Counted from the stretch's first letter, positions 35,788 through 44,839 are shown. The stretch: 64,000 nt of DNA from SAR202 cluster bacterium (GCA_009392195.1 VFGY01000023.1:1-64000); one strand, 5' to 3'. Notes: a model not told the origin generated them from the sequence alone. Numbers and translations are program-made.

Positions 35788-37029
35788 ATGTCCCATAGAG
35801 TAGTTATAACGGGAGTAGGAATTGTAAGTCCATTAGGGTTGGATGCCAATTCTACTTGGAAACAATTGGTTAATGGAAAGTCCGGGATTGATAAGATTAC
35901 ATCCTTTGATCCTGATGGATTTGAGACCCAAATAGCAGCGGAAGTTAAAAATTATGATCCAGTGTCTTCTGTTGGAATGAAGCAAAGTAAACGGATGGAT
36001 AGGTTTGTTCAAATGGCATGTACTGTTTCTTTGCAGGCTATAGAATCTTCGGAATTAAATTTAGATAAGATTGATCGCAATAGATTTGGAGTCAACATTG
36101 CAAGTGGAATAGGGGGGATAATCACACTATCTGATCAAGTAGGTACTTTGAACGCGAAAGGAGCTAGGAGAGTAAGTCCTTTCTTAGTACCGATGATGTT
36201 GCCAGATATGGCATCAGGACAGGTTTCAATGTTACTCAATTTAAAAGGACCCAATTTTTCGACTGTTTCTGCATGTTCAAGTGGGGCTGATTCTATAGGT
36301 GTTGCGTTCAATATGATTAGAAATGGTGAAATTGATTTCAGTATAGCTGGAGGAAGTGAAGCGGCGATCTGTCCCATAGGAGTCGCTGGTTTTAATTCTT
36401 GCCAAGCTTTATCTAGACAAAACTCTAACCCACAAGAAGCATCAAGACCATTTGATGCAAAAAGAGATGGGTTTGTATTAGGAGAAGGTGCTTGCGTTTT
36501 GGTTTTAGAAAAAATGGAGAATGCTATAGGAAGAGGGGTAGAACCAATAGCTGAGATACTTGGATATGCGGCAACGGCAGATGCACATCATATAACTCAA
36601 CCCGCTCCTGAAGGAGAAGGTGGAGCTAGAGCAATGACCTTATCTTTGAAGCAAGCGGGTTTGCCTTATAAAGCGATTGATTATATTAATGCCCATGGTA
36701 CAAGTACCAAATTAAACGATAAATATGAGACTATGGCAATGAAATCTGTGTTCAAAGATGAAGCATACAATATTCCTATAAGCTCGACTAAGTCAATGAC
36801 TGGACATTTGTTAGGAGCTAGTGGTTCATTAGAAGCTGGAATTACTGCTCTATCAATTAAAAATGGAGCAATTCCTCCTACTATAAACTTAGTCGAACCT
36901 GACCCTGAATGTGATTTAGATTATACCCCTAATCTTGCACGTAGAGGTGAAATAAAATATGCGATGAGCAACTCGTTTGGATTTGGTGGACACAATGCTT
37001 CTTTAGTGTTTGGTAATTTTACAGAATAA
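35788..37029 (+). CDS. fabF: Beta-ketoacyl-ACP synthase II
   Basis: A 413-residue condensing enzyme of type II fatty-acid synthesis that extends acyl-ACP with malonyl-ACP. The Cys-His-His triad is present: Cys163 in VSACSSGADS, His in INAHGTSTKLND and His in SMTGHLLGASGS. The C-terminal FGFGGHNAS is typical. Length is normal. The start is supported by GGAG seven bases before the ATG. It stands alone between oppositely oriented genes; no acpP or fabD is adjacent. Confidence 0.93.
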   Translation: MSHRVVITGVGIVSPLGLDANSTWKQLVNGKSGIDKITSFDPDGFETQIAAEVKNYDPVSSVGMKQSKRMDRFVQMACTVSLQAIESSELNLDKIDRNRFGVNIASGIGGIITLSDQVGTLNAKGARRVSPFLVPMMLPDMASGQVSMLLNLKGPNFSTVSACSSGADSIGVAFNMIRNGEIDFSIAGGSEAAICPIGVAGFNSCQALSRQNSNPQEASRPFDAKRDGFVLGEGACVLVLEKMENAIGRGVEPIAEILGYAATADAHHITQPAPEGEGGARAMTLSLKQAGLPYKAIDYINAHGTSTKLNDKYETMAMKSVFKDEAYNIPISSTKSMTGHLLGASGSLEAGITALSIKNGAIPPTINLVEPDPECDLDYTPNLARRGEIKYAMSNSFGFGGHNASLVFGNFTE

Positions 37030-37039
37030 TAAATGAAGC

Positions 37040-37915
37040 TTATTTTCGTCTTCGCTCTGCTCTAGTTCCCCCACCTTTTTGCAATTCTTGTGTTATGGGT
37101 TTTGTACGTTCAATTAACCTTGCTTTAATTACAAGCAACGGAATTGTTATAGCCAAAACTAGTAACGATATAAAATGAGCCTCTTGCATACCATATGCCC
37201 ATTCTAAGTCGATTCTTTGGAAGCTTATAATAAACCTCCCCACAGCGTACAAAGCTAAATATAAAGCAAAAAGCATACCTGCAGGTTTTAACCTGCCCCT
37301 TAGGGTCCATATTATTGATAATGCGACCATATTCCAAACTATTTCGTATAAGATAACGGGTTGAACTGATGTATAGTACCCATCCGCACAGTATCGTGCC
37401 ATTGTTTCAGGGTGTATCCATGTAAATCCAAGGAACATATCTGTTGCTCTAGCACAATGTTCACCATTGATTATATCGCCTATTCTTCCTATAGTTTGTA
37501 CTAAAATCATTGCTGGAGCTGCTATGTCTGCTAAAGGACCTACTGGGTGTTTATTGATTAAAGCATAAACTGCTCCACCAATAAAACCACCCAATATACC
37601 TCCCCATAAACCAATTCCTCCATTCCAAATATAAAGAACGTGTATAGGTTGAGAAGCATATATAAGTGACCAATTATCTATAACGTGTACTAACCTAGCC
37701 CCAATTATTCCACCTAATATTCCCCATGTAGCGGTTGAATAAACTATCTCGGGGTCAATTGTTGTTTTGGATTTTGAGTTGGCAATAGTGATAGGTGCCC
37801 AACGTCCTGAAAGTATTACAGCCATAATCACACCTACAAAGGTAAAGAATCCATGCCACGATAATATAAATGAACCTATGACAAAAGCATTAGGATTGAT
37901 GTCTATTGTAATCAT
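37040..37915 (-). CDS. lgt: Prolipoprotein diacylglyceryl transferase
   Basis: A 291-residue inner-membrane enzyme that transfers diacylglycerol from phosphatidylglycerol to the cysteine of lipoprotein precursors. It has about seven hydrophobic helices and the signature GRIGDIINGEHC, a variant of GRxGNFxNxE. LVHVIDNW and SWHGFFTFVG at the start fit the family. The C-terminus is basic (GGGTRAERRRK) and cytoplasmic. The AAGGAA box is 12-13 bases from the ATG, somewhat far. It converges on fabF with a 10-bp gap. Confidence 0.9.
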   Translation of the reverse strand: MITIDINPNAFVIGSFILSWHGFFTFVGVIMAVILSGRWAPITIANSKSKTTIDPEIVYSTATWGILGGIIGARLVHVIDNWSLIYASQPIHVLYIWNGGIGLWGGILGGFIGGAVYALINKHPVGPLADIAAPAMILVQTIGRIGDIINGEHCARATDMFLGFTWIHPETMARYCADGYYTSVQPVILYEIVWNMVALSIIWTLRGRLKPAGMLFALYLALYAVGRFIISFQRIDLEWAYGMQEAHFISLLVLAITIPLLVIKARLIERTKPITQELQKGGGTRAERRRK

Positions 37916-38049
37916 ATTAATTCGTTATTCCTTTGATGGCGCTAACCTAATAAATAAAAACTTTTCAATTTGGAGATTCAATAAATCATATATTGGTCAA
38001 TTTTTTAATGTTACAATATCTGTATCTACAAGCCAATAATATTGATGAT

Positions 38050-38961
38050 ATGAATAAAACTGTAATTGAAGAATTTCTTGAATACCTATTGATAGAGAGA
38101 CGTTTTCCTAAAAATACTGTGGTCGCTTATAAAAATGATCTTATGCAAATGCAAGAATTTCACGATATAAGAAAAAATACATTTTCAAATGACTGGTGGA
38201 GAACACTAAATCCCAAAAAAATTGAAACTTATAAATTGCATCTAAGGAACAAGGAATATATGACTTCTACGATAAACCGTAAGATTTCATCTATGAGAAC
38301 ATTTTTTAATTTTTTAAATGACCGCGATTTGATTAAGATAAACCCATCTGAAAACATCCAGTTGGATAGCTTTATAACTAAAAGAGCTCCTGAATATTTG
38401 ACCTTAGATGAATTCAGACAAATCTTGGATGTATGTTCAGGAGATGACCCTATACATATAAGGGATAAAGCAATGGTAGGATTACTTTACAGTAGTGGGT
38501 TGCGAGTATCAGAGCTTGTTTTATTGAACATTATTAACATTAGTGATAAAGAAGGATGGATTAGAGTTGATGGTAAAGGTTCTAAACAAAGGTTTGTACC
38601 GGTACATAAGGAAGCTTGGGGAAATTTAAAATTGTATTTGATTGAGTCTAGGCCATACTTAAAAAATAAATTTACAGGTGATAGTCTATTTGTTAATTCT
38701 AGAGGTAAAAGGATGACACGACAGGGTTTCTGGGATGTGCTAAAAAAAATGGTAAGGAAATCTGGATTACAAAAGTCAGTTAGTCCTCATATGTTGCGTC
38801 ACACATTTGCTACACACCTTTTACAAGGTGGAGCTAATTTAATTACTGTAAAAGAACTCCTAGGGCATAGTAATATAAACACAACTCAAATTTATACACA
38901 TTTGGTTGATGAAACTGTTCGTGATAGTTTTTATAAGACTGTAAAAGGTCCTGGCAGGTGA
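38050..38961 (+). CDS. Tyrosine recombinase XerC/XerD-like
   Basis: A 303-residue site-specific recombinase. The N-terminal SAM-like domain (IEEFLEYLLIERRFPKNTV) precedes the catalytic domain with Arg152 (GLRVSE), Lys176, His247 and Arg250 (HMLRHTFATH), His273 (LGHSN) and Tyr282 (IYTHL). Family proteins usually start with this IEEFLEYL helix, so the ATG at 38050 is preferred over the TTG at 37993, which would add 19 unusual residues; neither start has a good ribosome binding site. With no integrase context around it, the likely job is resolving chromosome dimers. It is followed by a small membrane protein and uvrC. Confidence 0.85.
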   Translation: MNKTVIEEFLEYLLIERRFPKNTVVAYKNDLMQMQEFHDIRKNTFSNDWWRTLNPKKIETYKLHLRNKEYMTSTINRKISSMRTFFNFLNDRDLIKINPSENIQLDSFITKRAPEYLTLDEFRQILDVCSGDDPIHIRDKAMVGLLYSSGLRVSELVLLNIINISDKEGWIRVDGKGSKQRFVPVHKEAWGNLKLYLIESRPYLKNKFTGDSLFVNSRGKRMTRQGFWDVLKKMVRKSGLQKSVSPHMLRHTFATHLLQGGANLITVKELLGHSNINTTQIYTHLVDETVRDSFYKTVKGPGR

Positions 38962-38985
38962 AAATTTTAAAAAGGAGAATATACA

Positions 38986-39303
38986 ATGCCAAATAAAGGG
39001 AAAAAGTCTGGATCTAGACCTACTAAACAAAGTAAAAAGGGAAAATCAAATTCTGCAGTTGAAATATCTAGGTCATTTGCAAAAAAAGATGCCAATATAT
39101 CAAATCAAACTTCATCTGTAAACCAAAATCTGGTTGGAGATGACTCTTCTATTAAACCAGCTAAAACACCGAGTACAAATGTTTTATCATCGAATACTGC
39201 TGCTACTCAATTACACCCTAATTTAAATAATGAACTTATACGCATATTTGCTACAACAGGGGTAATCACTGCGATTCTTGTTGGTTTGAGTTTCATCATA
39301 TAA
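38986..39303 (+). CDS. Small basic protein with C-terminal membrane helix
   Basis: A 105-residue protein. The first ~25 residues are Lys/Ser/Gly-rich (KKSGSRPTKQSKKGKS), the middle is polar and Ser/Asn-rich, and the last ~22 residues (IFATTGVITAILVGLSFII) form one membrane helix reaching the C-terminus, as in tail-anchored proteins. An AAGGAG box supports the ATG. It is 24 bp after the recombinase gene. No known family is recognised. A similar basic-linker-helix architecture is seen in short hypothetical proteins of unknown function. Confidence 0.65.
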   Translation: MPNKGKKSGSRPTKQSKKGKSNSAVEISRSFAKKDANISNQTSSVNQNLVGDDSSIKPAKTPSTNVLSSNTAATQLHPNLNNELIRIFATTGVITAILVGLSFII

Positions 39304-39394
39304 TACTTGGTATAACATAGATAGAATTCTGTTAGATAGATATATCCGCGTGTCTGTAAGTTTCTGGAGTATTAATATTTTGTTCAATAAATAA

Positions 39395-41221
39395 ATGAAG
39401 AACTATTTGAAAAGAATTGCCGTAAATGCCCCAAAAAAGCCGGGTGTTTACATAATGAAAGATCAAAGCTCCAAAATTCTTTATGTAGGTAAGTCGATAA
39501 ATCTAAATGCTAGATTGGCTTCTTATTTTGGTGGAGAAAGAAAAAATGACCCTAAAACTCTGGCGCTTTTACAGAAGGTAGAACAATTAGAATATATTAT
39601 AACTGATACGGAGCAAGAAGCTTTCCTATTAGAATGTCAGCTAATTAAGAAGAATAAGCCATGGTATAACGTTAGGTTAAAAGATGATAAAAACTATCCA
39701 TATATAAAGATTGATATTCGCGAGAAATATCCACTGGTTTATATAACTAGAAAAATAATTAATGATGGAGCAGCTTATTACGGCCCATATGCTAATGCAG
39801 CAAGTGTTAGAAAAACCCTCAATTTACTTAAGCGCTTGTTTCCTTATAGATCCTGTACGAAGAAAATTACTGGAAAAGACGAAAGAGCCTGTTTAGATTT
39901 TCATATTAATAGATGTATTGCTCCATGCATAGGATATTCAACTGAAGTCGAATATGCGGAAGTAATTGAGCAAGTAAAGATGTTTCTTGATGGTAAGAGA
40001 GAAAAAGTGTTACTTTCCTTGGCTAGAAACATGTCTGTAGCTGCCTCATCGTTAGAATTTGAAAAAGCTGCTAAGCTCCGTGACCAAATAAATGCAATAA
40101 ATCAACTAAATGAAGAACAAAAGATATTACATTCTTCCAATAACGATATAGATTTTATATCTATAGCTAGTTCAGAACGCGAGTCTTGGGCCGAAATGTT
40201 TTTTGTTCGAAGTGGAAATATAACAGGAAGAAATGGCTATAAGGTAGATGGCACTTTTTTGACTCCTAAATCTAAAATTATTGAAGCTTTTATAGAACAA
40301 TATTATCTAGACGCGACAAAAGCTCCTAAAATAATAATGGTTGAAGATTATCCTGAATCAAAAGAGTATTTAGAAAAATGGTTGTCTCAAAAGTTTAATA
40401 AGACAATCAAAATAATTGTGCCGCAACGAGGAACCAGAAAAAAAATAATGGATTTGGTAGCTAAAAATTCATTAAAGGGAATCAATGATTTAAGTATAAA
40501 TTCAGTTAATCCTAATCGAGAATATAATATTTTAAAAGATTTGCAAGAGCGTTTGGAATTACCTAGGATTCCATATCGTATTGAATGTTATGACATTTCT
40601 AACATAAGTGGCGCAAACCCAGTTGGAAGTATGGTTGTATTTAATCGAGGTAAAGCAATTAAGTCTGAATACCGAAAATTTTCAATTAAATCTGTAGACC
40701 AAATTGACGATTATATGATGATGAAAGAAGTTTTAATAAGACGGTTTTCTCAATATAAAAATTCAATGGAAAAAGATGAAAAATCAAAGTGGGCTGAACG
40801 TCCTGATTTGGTATTAATAGATGGAGGTAAAGGTCATCTTGCTGTCGCTGTTCAAGTAATGCTTGAGTTAGGTATAAATGAAATCCCATTATCTTCAATA
40901 GCAAAGCAGAACGAAGAGATATACACCCCTCTAATAAAAGGCCCAATTATGTTACCTAGGTCTTCTCAGGCTCTTTATCTTGTTCAAAGAATTAGAGATG
41001 AAGCTCATAGATTTGCAATAACGTATCATAGAAATAAACGTTCTAAATCAATGGTTTCTTCTAGTCTTGATTCAATAGTTGGAGTAGGTCCTAAGAAAAA
41101 ACAACAACTAATTAGTAAATTTGGTTCTTTAAAAGGCATTGCACAAGCGGATATTATCGACTTGACTTCTGTACCTGGTATAACTAAAGAACTAGCTATA
41201 ATAATTAAGCAATCAATTTAA
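39395..41221 (+). CDS. uvrC: Excinuclease ABC subunit C
   Basis: A 608-residue nucleotide-excision-repair nuclease that makes both incisions around a lesion in the UvrB-DNA complex. The N-terminal GIY-YIG domain has GVYIM (17-21), LYVGKS (29-34), Arg40 and a glutamate near 80. Cysteines 154, 166, 174 and 178 match the Fe-S ligands known in E. coli UvrC. The UVR segment LEFEKAAKLRDQI is at 220-232, the RNase-H-like nuclease follows (CYDISNISG, LVLIDGGKGHL), and two helix-hairpin-helix motifs end the protein (SIVGVGPKKKQQLI, SVPGITKELA). No clear ribosome binding site precedes the ATG. Confidence 0.95.
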   Translation: MKNYLKRIAVNAPKKPGVYIMKDQSSKILYVGKSINLNARLASYFGGERKNDPKTLALLQKVEQLEYIITDTEQEAFLLECQLIKKNKPWYNVRLKDDKNYPYIKIDIREKYPLVYITRKIINDGAAYYGPYANAASVRKTLNLLKRLFPYRSCTKKITGKDERACLDFHINRCIAPCIGYSTEVEYAEVIEQVKMFLDGKREKVLLSLARNMSVAASSLEFEKAAKLRDQINAINQLNEEQKILHSSNNDIDFISIASSERESWAEMFFVRSGNITGRNGYKVDGTFLTPKSKIIEAFIEQYYLDATKAPKIIMVEDYPESKEYLEKWLSQKFNKTIKIIVPQRGTRKKIMDLVAKNSLKGINDLSINSVNPNREYNILKDLQERLELPRIPYRIECYDISNISGANPVGSMVVFNRGKAIKSEYRKFSIKSVDQIDDYMMMKEVLIRRFSQYKNSMEKDEKSKWAERPDLVLIDGGKGHLAVAVQVMLELGINEIPLSSIAKQNEEIYTPLIKGPIMLPRSSQALYLVQRIRDEAHRFAITYHRNKRSKSMVSSSLDSIVGVGPKKKQQLISKFGSLKGIAQADIIDLTSVPGITKELAIIIKQSI

Positions 41222-41236
41222 TCGATTAATTACAAC

Positions 41237-42079
41237 CTATTTCTTTTCATCTTTATTGGTATCTATGAACGGTTTCAATAAGTTAGTAAATTCCATGGGG
41301 AATATATACTTCGTTGATTCGCCCTGCCCGATTGATTTTAATGTTTCGAAATATTGCAAACTCATTGTATTTGCACTTACATCTTTAGCTATGCTTTGAA
41401 TTTTTTCGAGAGCGAGTCTAAAACCGTCGGCTCTAAGCACAGCTGCCTGTTGGTCACCTTCAGCTGTTAATATTTCTGACTCACGATGGCCTTGTGCTTT
41501 CAGTATAGCTGCTTGCTTTTCACCTTCCGCAACCGTAATTGCTGATTGTCTTGCACCTTCGGCTTCTATTATTACTGCTCTTCTTATACGCTCTGCAGAC
41601 ATTTGTTTGTTCATTGCTTCTTGAATATCTCTATCAGGTTCAAGAGTTTTGATTTCTACGTTTGTTACTTTTATTCCCCATCTAGATGTTTCATCATCTA
41701 GTTTTATTCGTAGTGTGTTATTTATTTTTTCTCTCTGAGATAGAACCTCATCGACTGTCATTTCGCCAACAACTGCTCTAAGTGTTGTTATTGCTAATCC
41801 TATTACCGCCTGCCTGTAGTTTTCTACTTCCAAAACAGCTTTTGATGCTTCTTCTGCCATAACTCGCAGGTATATCAAAAAATCTATGTCTATAGGAGCA
41901 TTATCTTTTGTAATATTGTTTTGCCTTGGTATATCGATTACTTCTGTTCTTAGATCAAGTTTTACTCCACTGTGCATTATAGGTATGATGAATGTTGGAC
42001 CTGGTCCCTTCATACCTTCAAAATTACCCCATCTGAATCTGGCTATTCTTTGGTAATCTTTCAAGAAATTGATAATCAT
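41237..42079 (-). CDS. SPFH/band 7 protein (stomatin-like)
   Basis: A 280-residue SPFH-domain protein. The domain begins almost at the start (GPTFIIPIMHSGVKLDLRTEVIDIP) and continues with the coiled, Ala/Glu-rich segment AERIRRAVIIEAEGARQSAI and repeated AEGxxQAA units (about 155-220). The usual N-terminal membrane helix is missing, so it may associate with membrane through partners or be a shortened form. Stomatin-like genes are commonly paired with nfeD, which precedes it here by 33 bp. The ATG at 42079 has a strong AAAGGAG box, so the short N-terminus appears genuine. Confidence 0.85.
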   Translation of the reverse strand: MIINFLKDYQRIARFRWGNFEGMKGPGPTFIIPIMHSGVKLDLRTEVIDIPRQNNITKDNAPIDIDFLIYLRVMAEEASKAVLEVENYRQAVIGLAITTLRAVVGEMTVDEVLSQREKINNTLRIKLDDETSRWGIKVTNVEIKTLEPDRDIQEAMNKQMSAERIRRAVIIEAEGARQSAITVAEGEKQAAILKAQGHRESEILTAEGDQQAAVLRADGFRLALEKIQSIAKDVSANTMSLQYFETLKSIGQGESTKYIFPMEFTNLLKPFIDTNKDEKK

Positions 42080-42112
42080 TTAAGACTCCTTTGGCAAAGA
42101 TTAACTATTTAA

Positions 42113-43507
42113 TTAGATGATATCATCATTGTCAGATTTAAACACTTTTAATGTCAATCCATCTACATCGGAAACTATTATATTAGAATCTTTCTCAATT
42201 GTTTGATTGTTGTCTGTTTCTGCTGACCATAATTCGCTTTGAACAAGCACCGTACCGCGAGGATCTAAGATTGTTTTTGCCACTCCGGTTTCTCCTGATA
42301 AATCAATATTACGTACTAGGTGTTTTTTAGATTTTTGTGCGCGTTTGATATCCCATATTGTCCATGTTGTTGGTATGACTAGTAATATTCCTGAACTAAT
42401 TAGAATCCATATATTGATATGGGAATTCAAAAATGGAGAGGGTTCAACAGCGCCAGGTAAGAAAGGAATATTATGGTTGCCAAATAACAAAATCCCTCCG
42501 ATTAAAAATGATGAAATAGAACCGAATGCCGCTATTCCAATACCAGGAGCTGAAAATTCCACATACATCAGTACGGCTGCCAATATTAAGAATCCGAGTC
42601 CGATAAAATTAACAGGTAAGTTTGTAGACCCTAAAAATGCTAGTACCAAAAATATAGCTCCTGCTATTCCAGGTACTATTAGACCTGTGAAAATGAATTC
42701 AACAAATATCAATAAAGCACCAAGAATCAAAAGTACAAATAATATATTAGGGTCGGCCAAAAAATTAAGGAAATTTTCTTGTAAAGTCATTTTGGAGGTT
42801 TCTATTTTGGGATTAATGCTTTTTAATTTAGTTGATTGCGAATCGATAGTTATTTCCATGCCATTGATTGATTTGATTAATTCTGGAACATCATCAGCTA
42901 TGAAATCGATCAGATTATTTTCTATAGATTCTGTTGACGAGTACGCTTTAGAATCAAATATTGTAGCCTCAAGTGCCTCTATATTTCTTTTTCTCGCTTT
43001 TCCTAATTCTCTTAGCAACGCAGCAGCATCTTGCGAGGCTTTAGATTTTAATGTGTCAGGTAAATCTTCGCCTTGTAATGTAACGGGTGTAGCTGCACCC
43101 ATGTTAGTGGTCGGAGCCATAGCAGCTATATGTGAAGCTGATAAGATAAATGTGCCAGCTGAAGCTGCTTGAGCACCCGAAGGGTACACATATGAAACAA
43201 TCGGTACTTTTGAAGCAAGAATATCTTCTACGATTTTTCTAGTAGAATCATATGCTCCACCAGGCGTATCTAAAGTTATGATTATCAACTGCTTTTTTTC
43301 TGCACTGCTTTCGTGAATACTTCTGTTAATATATCTGGCAGTGACATTATTTATTACTCCTTTAACTTCAATTATTTTGATGTTTGATACATCGTAATCG
43401 GCATAGACATTTTCTTGTTGGAAATTGCCAATTAAAAGTAAGTTGAATATCAGGAATATAAATAATGTCTTAGCGGATAAATATTTATTTATGTTTCTAA
43501 AAATAAT
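42113..43507 (-). CDS. NfeD-family membrane serine protease, non-canonical start
   Basis: The ClpP-like protease domain contains ITLDTPGGAYDST, PSGAQAASAGTFI with the probable catalytic serine, and NMGAATPV, followed by about four membrane helices and a C-terminal OB-like domain (GETGVAKTILDPRGTVLV). The first ordinary start, TTG at 43288, falls inside the protease domain. The open frame continues upstream to a stop at 43517-43519 and encodes a good signal peptide (NKYLSAKTLFIFLIFNLLL, then YA) and the missing strand IKIIEVKGVIN. That extension has no ATG, GTG or TTG. An ATT at 43507 has AGG eight bases upstream; an ATA at 43492 directly precedes the signal peptide. Non-standard initiation or a sequence error is likely. 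Confidence 0.75.
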   Translation of the reverse strand: MIFRNINKYLSAKTLFIFLIFNLLLIGNFQQENVYADYDVSNIKIIEVKGVINNVTARYINRSIHESSAEKKQLIIITLDTPGGAYDSTRKIVEDILASKVPIVSYVYPSGAQAASAGTFILSASHIAAMAPTTNMGAATPVTLQGEDLPDTLKSKASQDAAALLRELGKARKRNIEALEATIFDSKAYSSTESIENNLIDFIADDVPELIKSINGMEITIDSQSTKLKSINPKIETSKMTLQENFLNFLADPNILFVLLILGALLIFVEFIFTGLIVPGIAGAIFLVLAFLGSTNLPVNFIGLGFLILAAVLMYVEFSAPGIGIAAFGSISSFLIGGILLFGNHNIPFLPGAVEPSPFLNSHINIWILISSGILLVIPTTWTIWDIKRAQKSKKHLVRNIDLSGETGVAKTILDPRGTVLVQSELWSAETDNNQTIEKDSNIIVSDVDGLTLKVFKSDNDDII

Positions 43508-43511
43508 TCTA

Positions 43512-44252
43512 TTAACCTAAAAGGGCTGATTTTATTGAATCGACATCAGTTCTTGGTACTCCAATCGAATCTATGTAATTCGATATAGTTCCATATTCTT
43601 GGTTAAGATGTTTATGTACTTTTAGCATAGCTTCTGCAGGACAATAGTCTTTCTGATAGTCCACCCAAGTATAAGTTTCTGGAGTCACATCTGGTGGTGC
43701 TTGTTCGTCAAAAAAACGTTTCATAAGGAATTTACCGCTTATAGTGTAGTCTTCAGCAATTGTCCTAGTCGGAACGTCACAAATCGCTAACAGAAGACTT
43801 GATATTGTTCCAACTCTGTCTTTCCCTCCGTTGCAATGGAAAAGAGTTGTATCAGATGTCGATGCAGCTAATGCTATAAGAACCTCTTTGATATACTGTT
43901 TACGAGTTTCAAGCCAAGATATATACATTCGAGATACTGTATCGACGGTATCTTTACCTTGATCATAAAACGCTTCAACTTCCCCGTCTCCAATCATGTT
44001 TATATGAATATAGGTTACAGTAGATGAGTTTTGGAAAACATCAGGTTTTGCTTCAACTTCATAATTTTGTCTCAAATCTATTACGGTTTTTACCCCATAT
44101 TGTTCTAATGTTTCCATCGATTTTTTTGAAAGTAAATGCAATGTACCTGAACGTAAATATTTTTGGTACTTGGTGATTTTCCCTGTGTTAGTAAAATACC
44201 CACCTAAATCTCGTACATTGTATGCGTCTGGAAGGTTTAAATGTGTTGGCAT
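43512..44252 (-). CDS. Tyrosine-protein phosphatase (Y_phosphatase3 family)
   Basis: A 246-residue phosphatase with the CX5R loop HCNGGKDRVG (Cys140 nucleophile, Arg146). NVRDLGGY (12-19) and IDLRQNYE (58-65) are the other signatures of this bacterial dual-specificity/tyrosine phosphatase group. The Lys-Asp in the loop is typical of members that also act on phosphoinositides or phosphoserine. The target is unknown. An AAGGGAC box precedes the ATG. It is immediately upstream of the NfeD gene, whose extended frame begins within a few bases of its stop. Confidence 0.87.
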   Translation of the reverse strand: MPTHLNLPDAYNVRDLGGYFTNTGKITKYQKYLRSGTLHLLSKKSMETLEQYGVKTVIDLRQNYEVEAKPDVFQNSSTVTYIHINMIGDGEVEAFYDQGKDTVDTVSRMYISWLETRKQYIKEVLIALAASTSDTTLFHCNGGKDRVGTISSLLLAICDVPTRTIAEDYTISGKFLMKRFFDEQAPPDVTPETYTWVDYQKDYCPAEAMLKVHKHLNQEYGTISNYIDSIGVPRTDVDSIKSALLG

Positions 44253-44290
44253 TGTTTAGTGTCCCTTTAAAGAAAAAGTATTTACGGAAT

Positions 44291-44716
44291 TTATGATCTT
44301 TTCGAGTTATTTGTATCTAAATCATTTAATGATTCTTCTTCGGATAGTAGATTGTGAAGTTCTTCTTTAGCTTTACGTATATTGTCTACTTTTTGTGCTA
44401 TGCGGTCAAATAACCCATTTCGCCTTTGTATCCCTTCACCAATTAGAAAGGCTGCTGCTTCAGATCTGCTTTTCACTAATTGAGACTCAACTAGCTCATC
44501 GATTCGCATTAGGCTTTCTTTATTTAATCGGACCATAACAACTTTTTCTCGGGCTGCAAGAACACTTTCAACACTTTCTTTCAAGTTTTCTCCTATTGAA
44601 TCAGCTCCAGTTTTACGTATTGCTGATTTTGCAGCAGACTTAGCTTCATCAACAAGGATTTCTAACCCTTCAATGATTCTTTTTTTGCTCTCATTTTCTT
44701 TATTATTGTTAGCCAT
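44291..44716 (-). CDS. Ribbon-helix-helix-like DNA-binding protein
   Basis: A 141-residue protein. Residues 58-64 (KVVMVRL) look like a beta ribbon, followed by helices at about 67-79 (ESLMRIDELVESQ) and 83-97 (SRSEAAAFLIGEGI), the CopG/MetJ ribbon-helix-helix layout. Amphipathic helices flank it on both sides, the last one Lys/Glu-rich. A GGAG box precedes the ATG, and a perfect palindrome overlapping the -10 box lies just upstream, which fits autoregulation. It may be co-transcribed with the phosphatase gene (38-bp gap). Confidence 0.65.
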   Translation of the reverse strand: MANNNKENESKKRIIEGLEILVDEAKSAAKSAIRKTGADSIGENLKESVESVLAAREKVVMVRLNKESLMRIDELVESQLVKSRSEAAAFLIGEGIQRRNGLFDRIAQKVDNIRKAKEELHNLLSEEESLNDLDTNNSKRS

Positions 44717-44731
44717 TGTATACTCCGTAAG

Positions 44732-44755
44732 ATAATTACATGTAATTATATTACA
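44732..44755 (-). promoter_or_regulatory. Palindromic operator overlapping the promoter of the RHH gene
   Basis: ATAATTACATGTAATTAT (44732-44749) is a perfect 18-bp palindrome, 16 bp upstream of the ATG. A second inverted repeat, TGTAAT/ATTACA (44741-44755), overlaps it, giving three half-sites. On the minus strand a consensus TATAAT occupies 44745-44750, so a bound protein would block the promoter. Ribbon-helix-helix proteins typically bind such repeated half-sites and repress their own genes. Confidence 0.55.
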
Positions 44756-44781
44756 AATGTATTTACTTTGTAAAATAACAC

Positions 44782-44812
44782 TTGGACCGTCTCAAACATT
44801 TACAGGTATAAT
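44782..44812 (+). promoter_or_regulatory. Candidate sigma-70 promoter for glycosidase-like gene
   Basis: TTGGAC (44782-44787) and consensus TATAAT (44807-44812) are 19 bp apart, 28 bp upstream of the ATG at 44840, which has AGGAAGG. The short leader is consistent with direct expression of that gene. Confidence 0.4.
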
Positions 44813-44839
44813 ATCCATAATATTGTTTGAGGAAGGAAA

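Noticed and set aside
37993-38049. Longer start for the tyrosine recombinase
   Set aside because: The added 19 residues are hydrophobic and atypical; the family starts at the IEEFLEYL helix.
38050-38961. Recombinase as the integrase of a mobile element
   Set aside because: No att-like repeats, transposition genes or phage genes are near; neighbours are housekeeping, so a Xer role is more likely.
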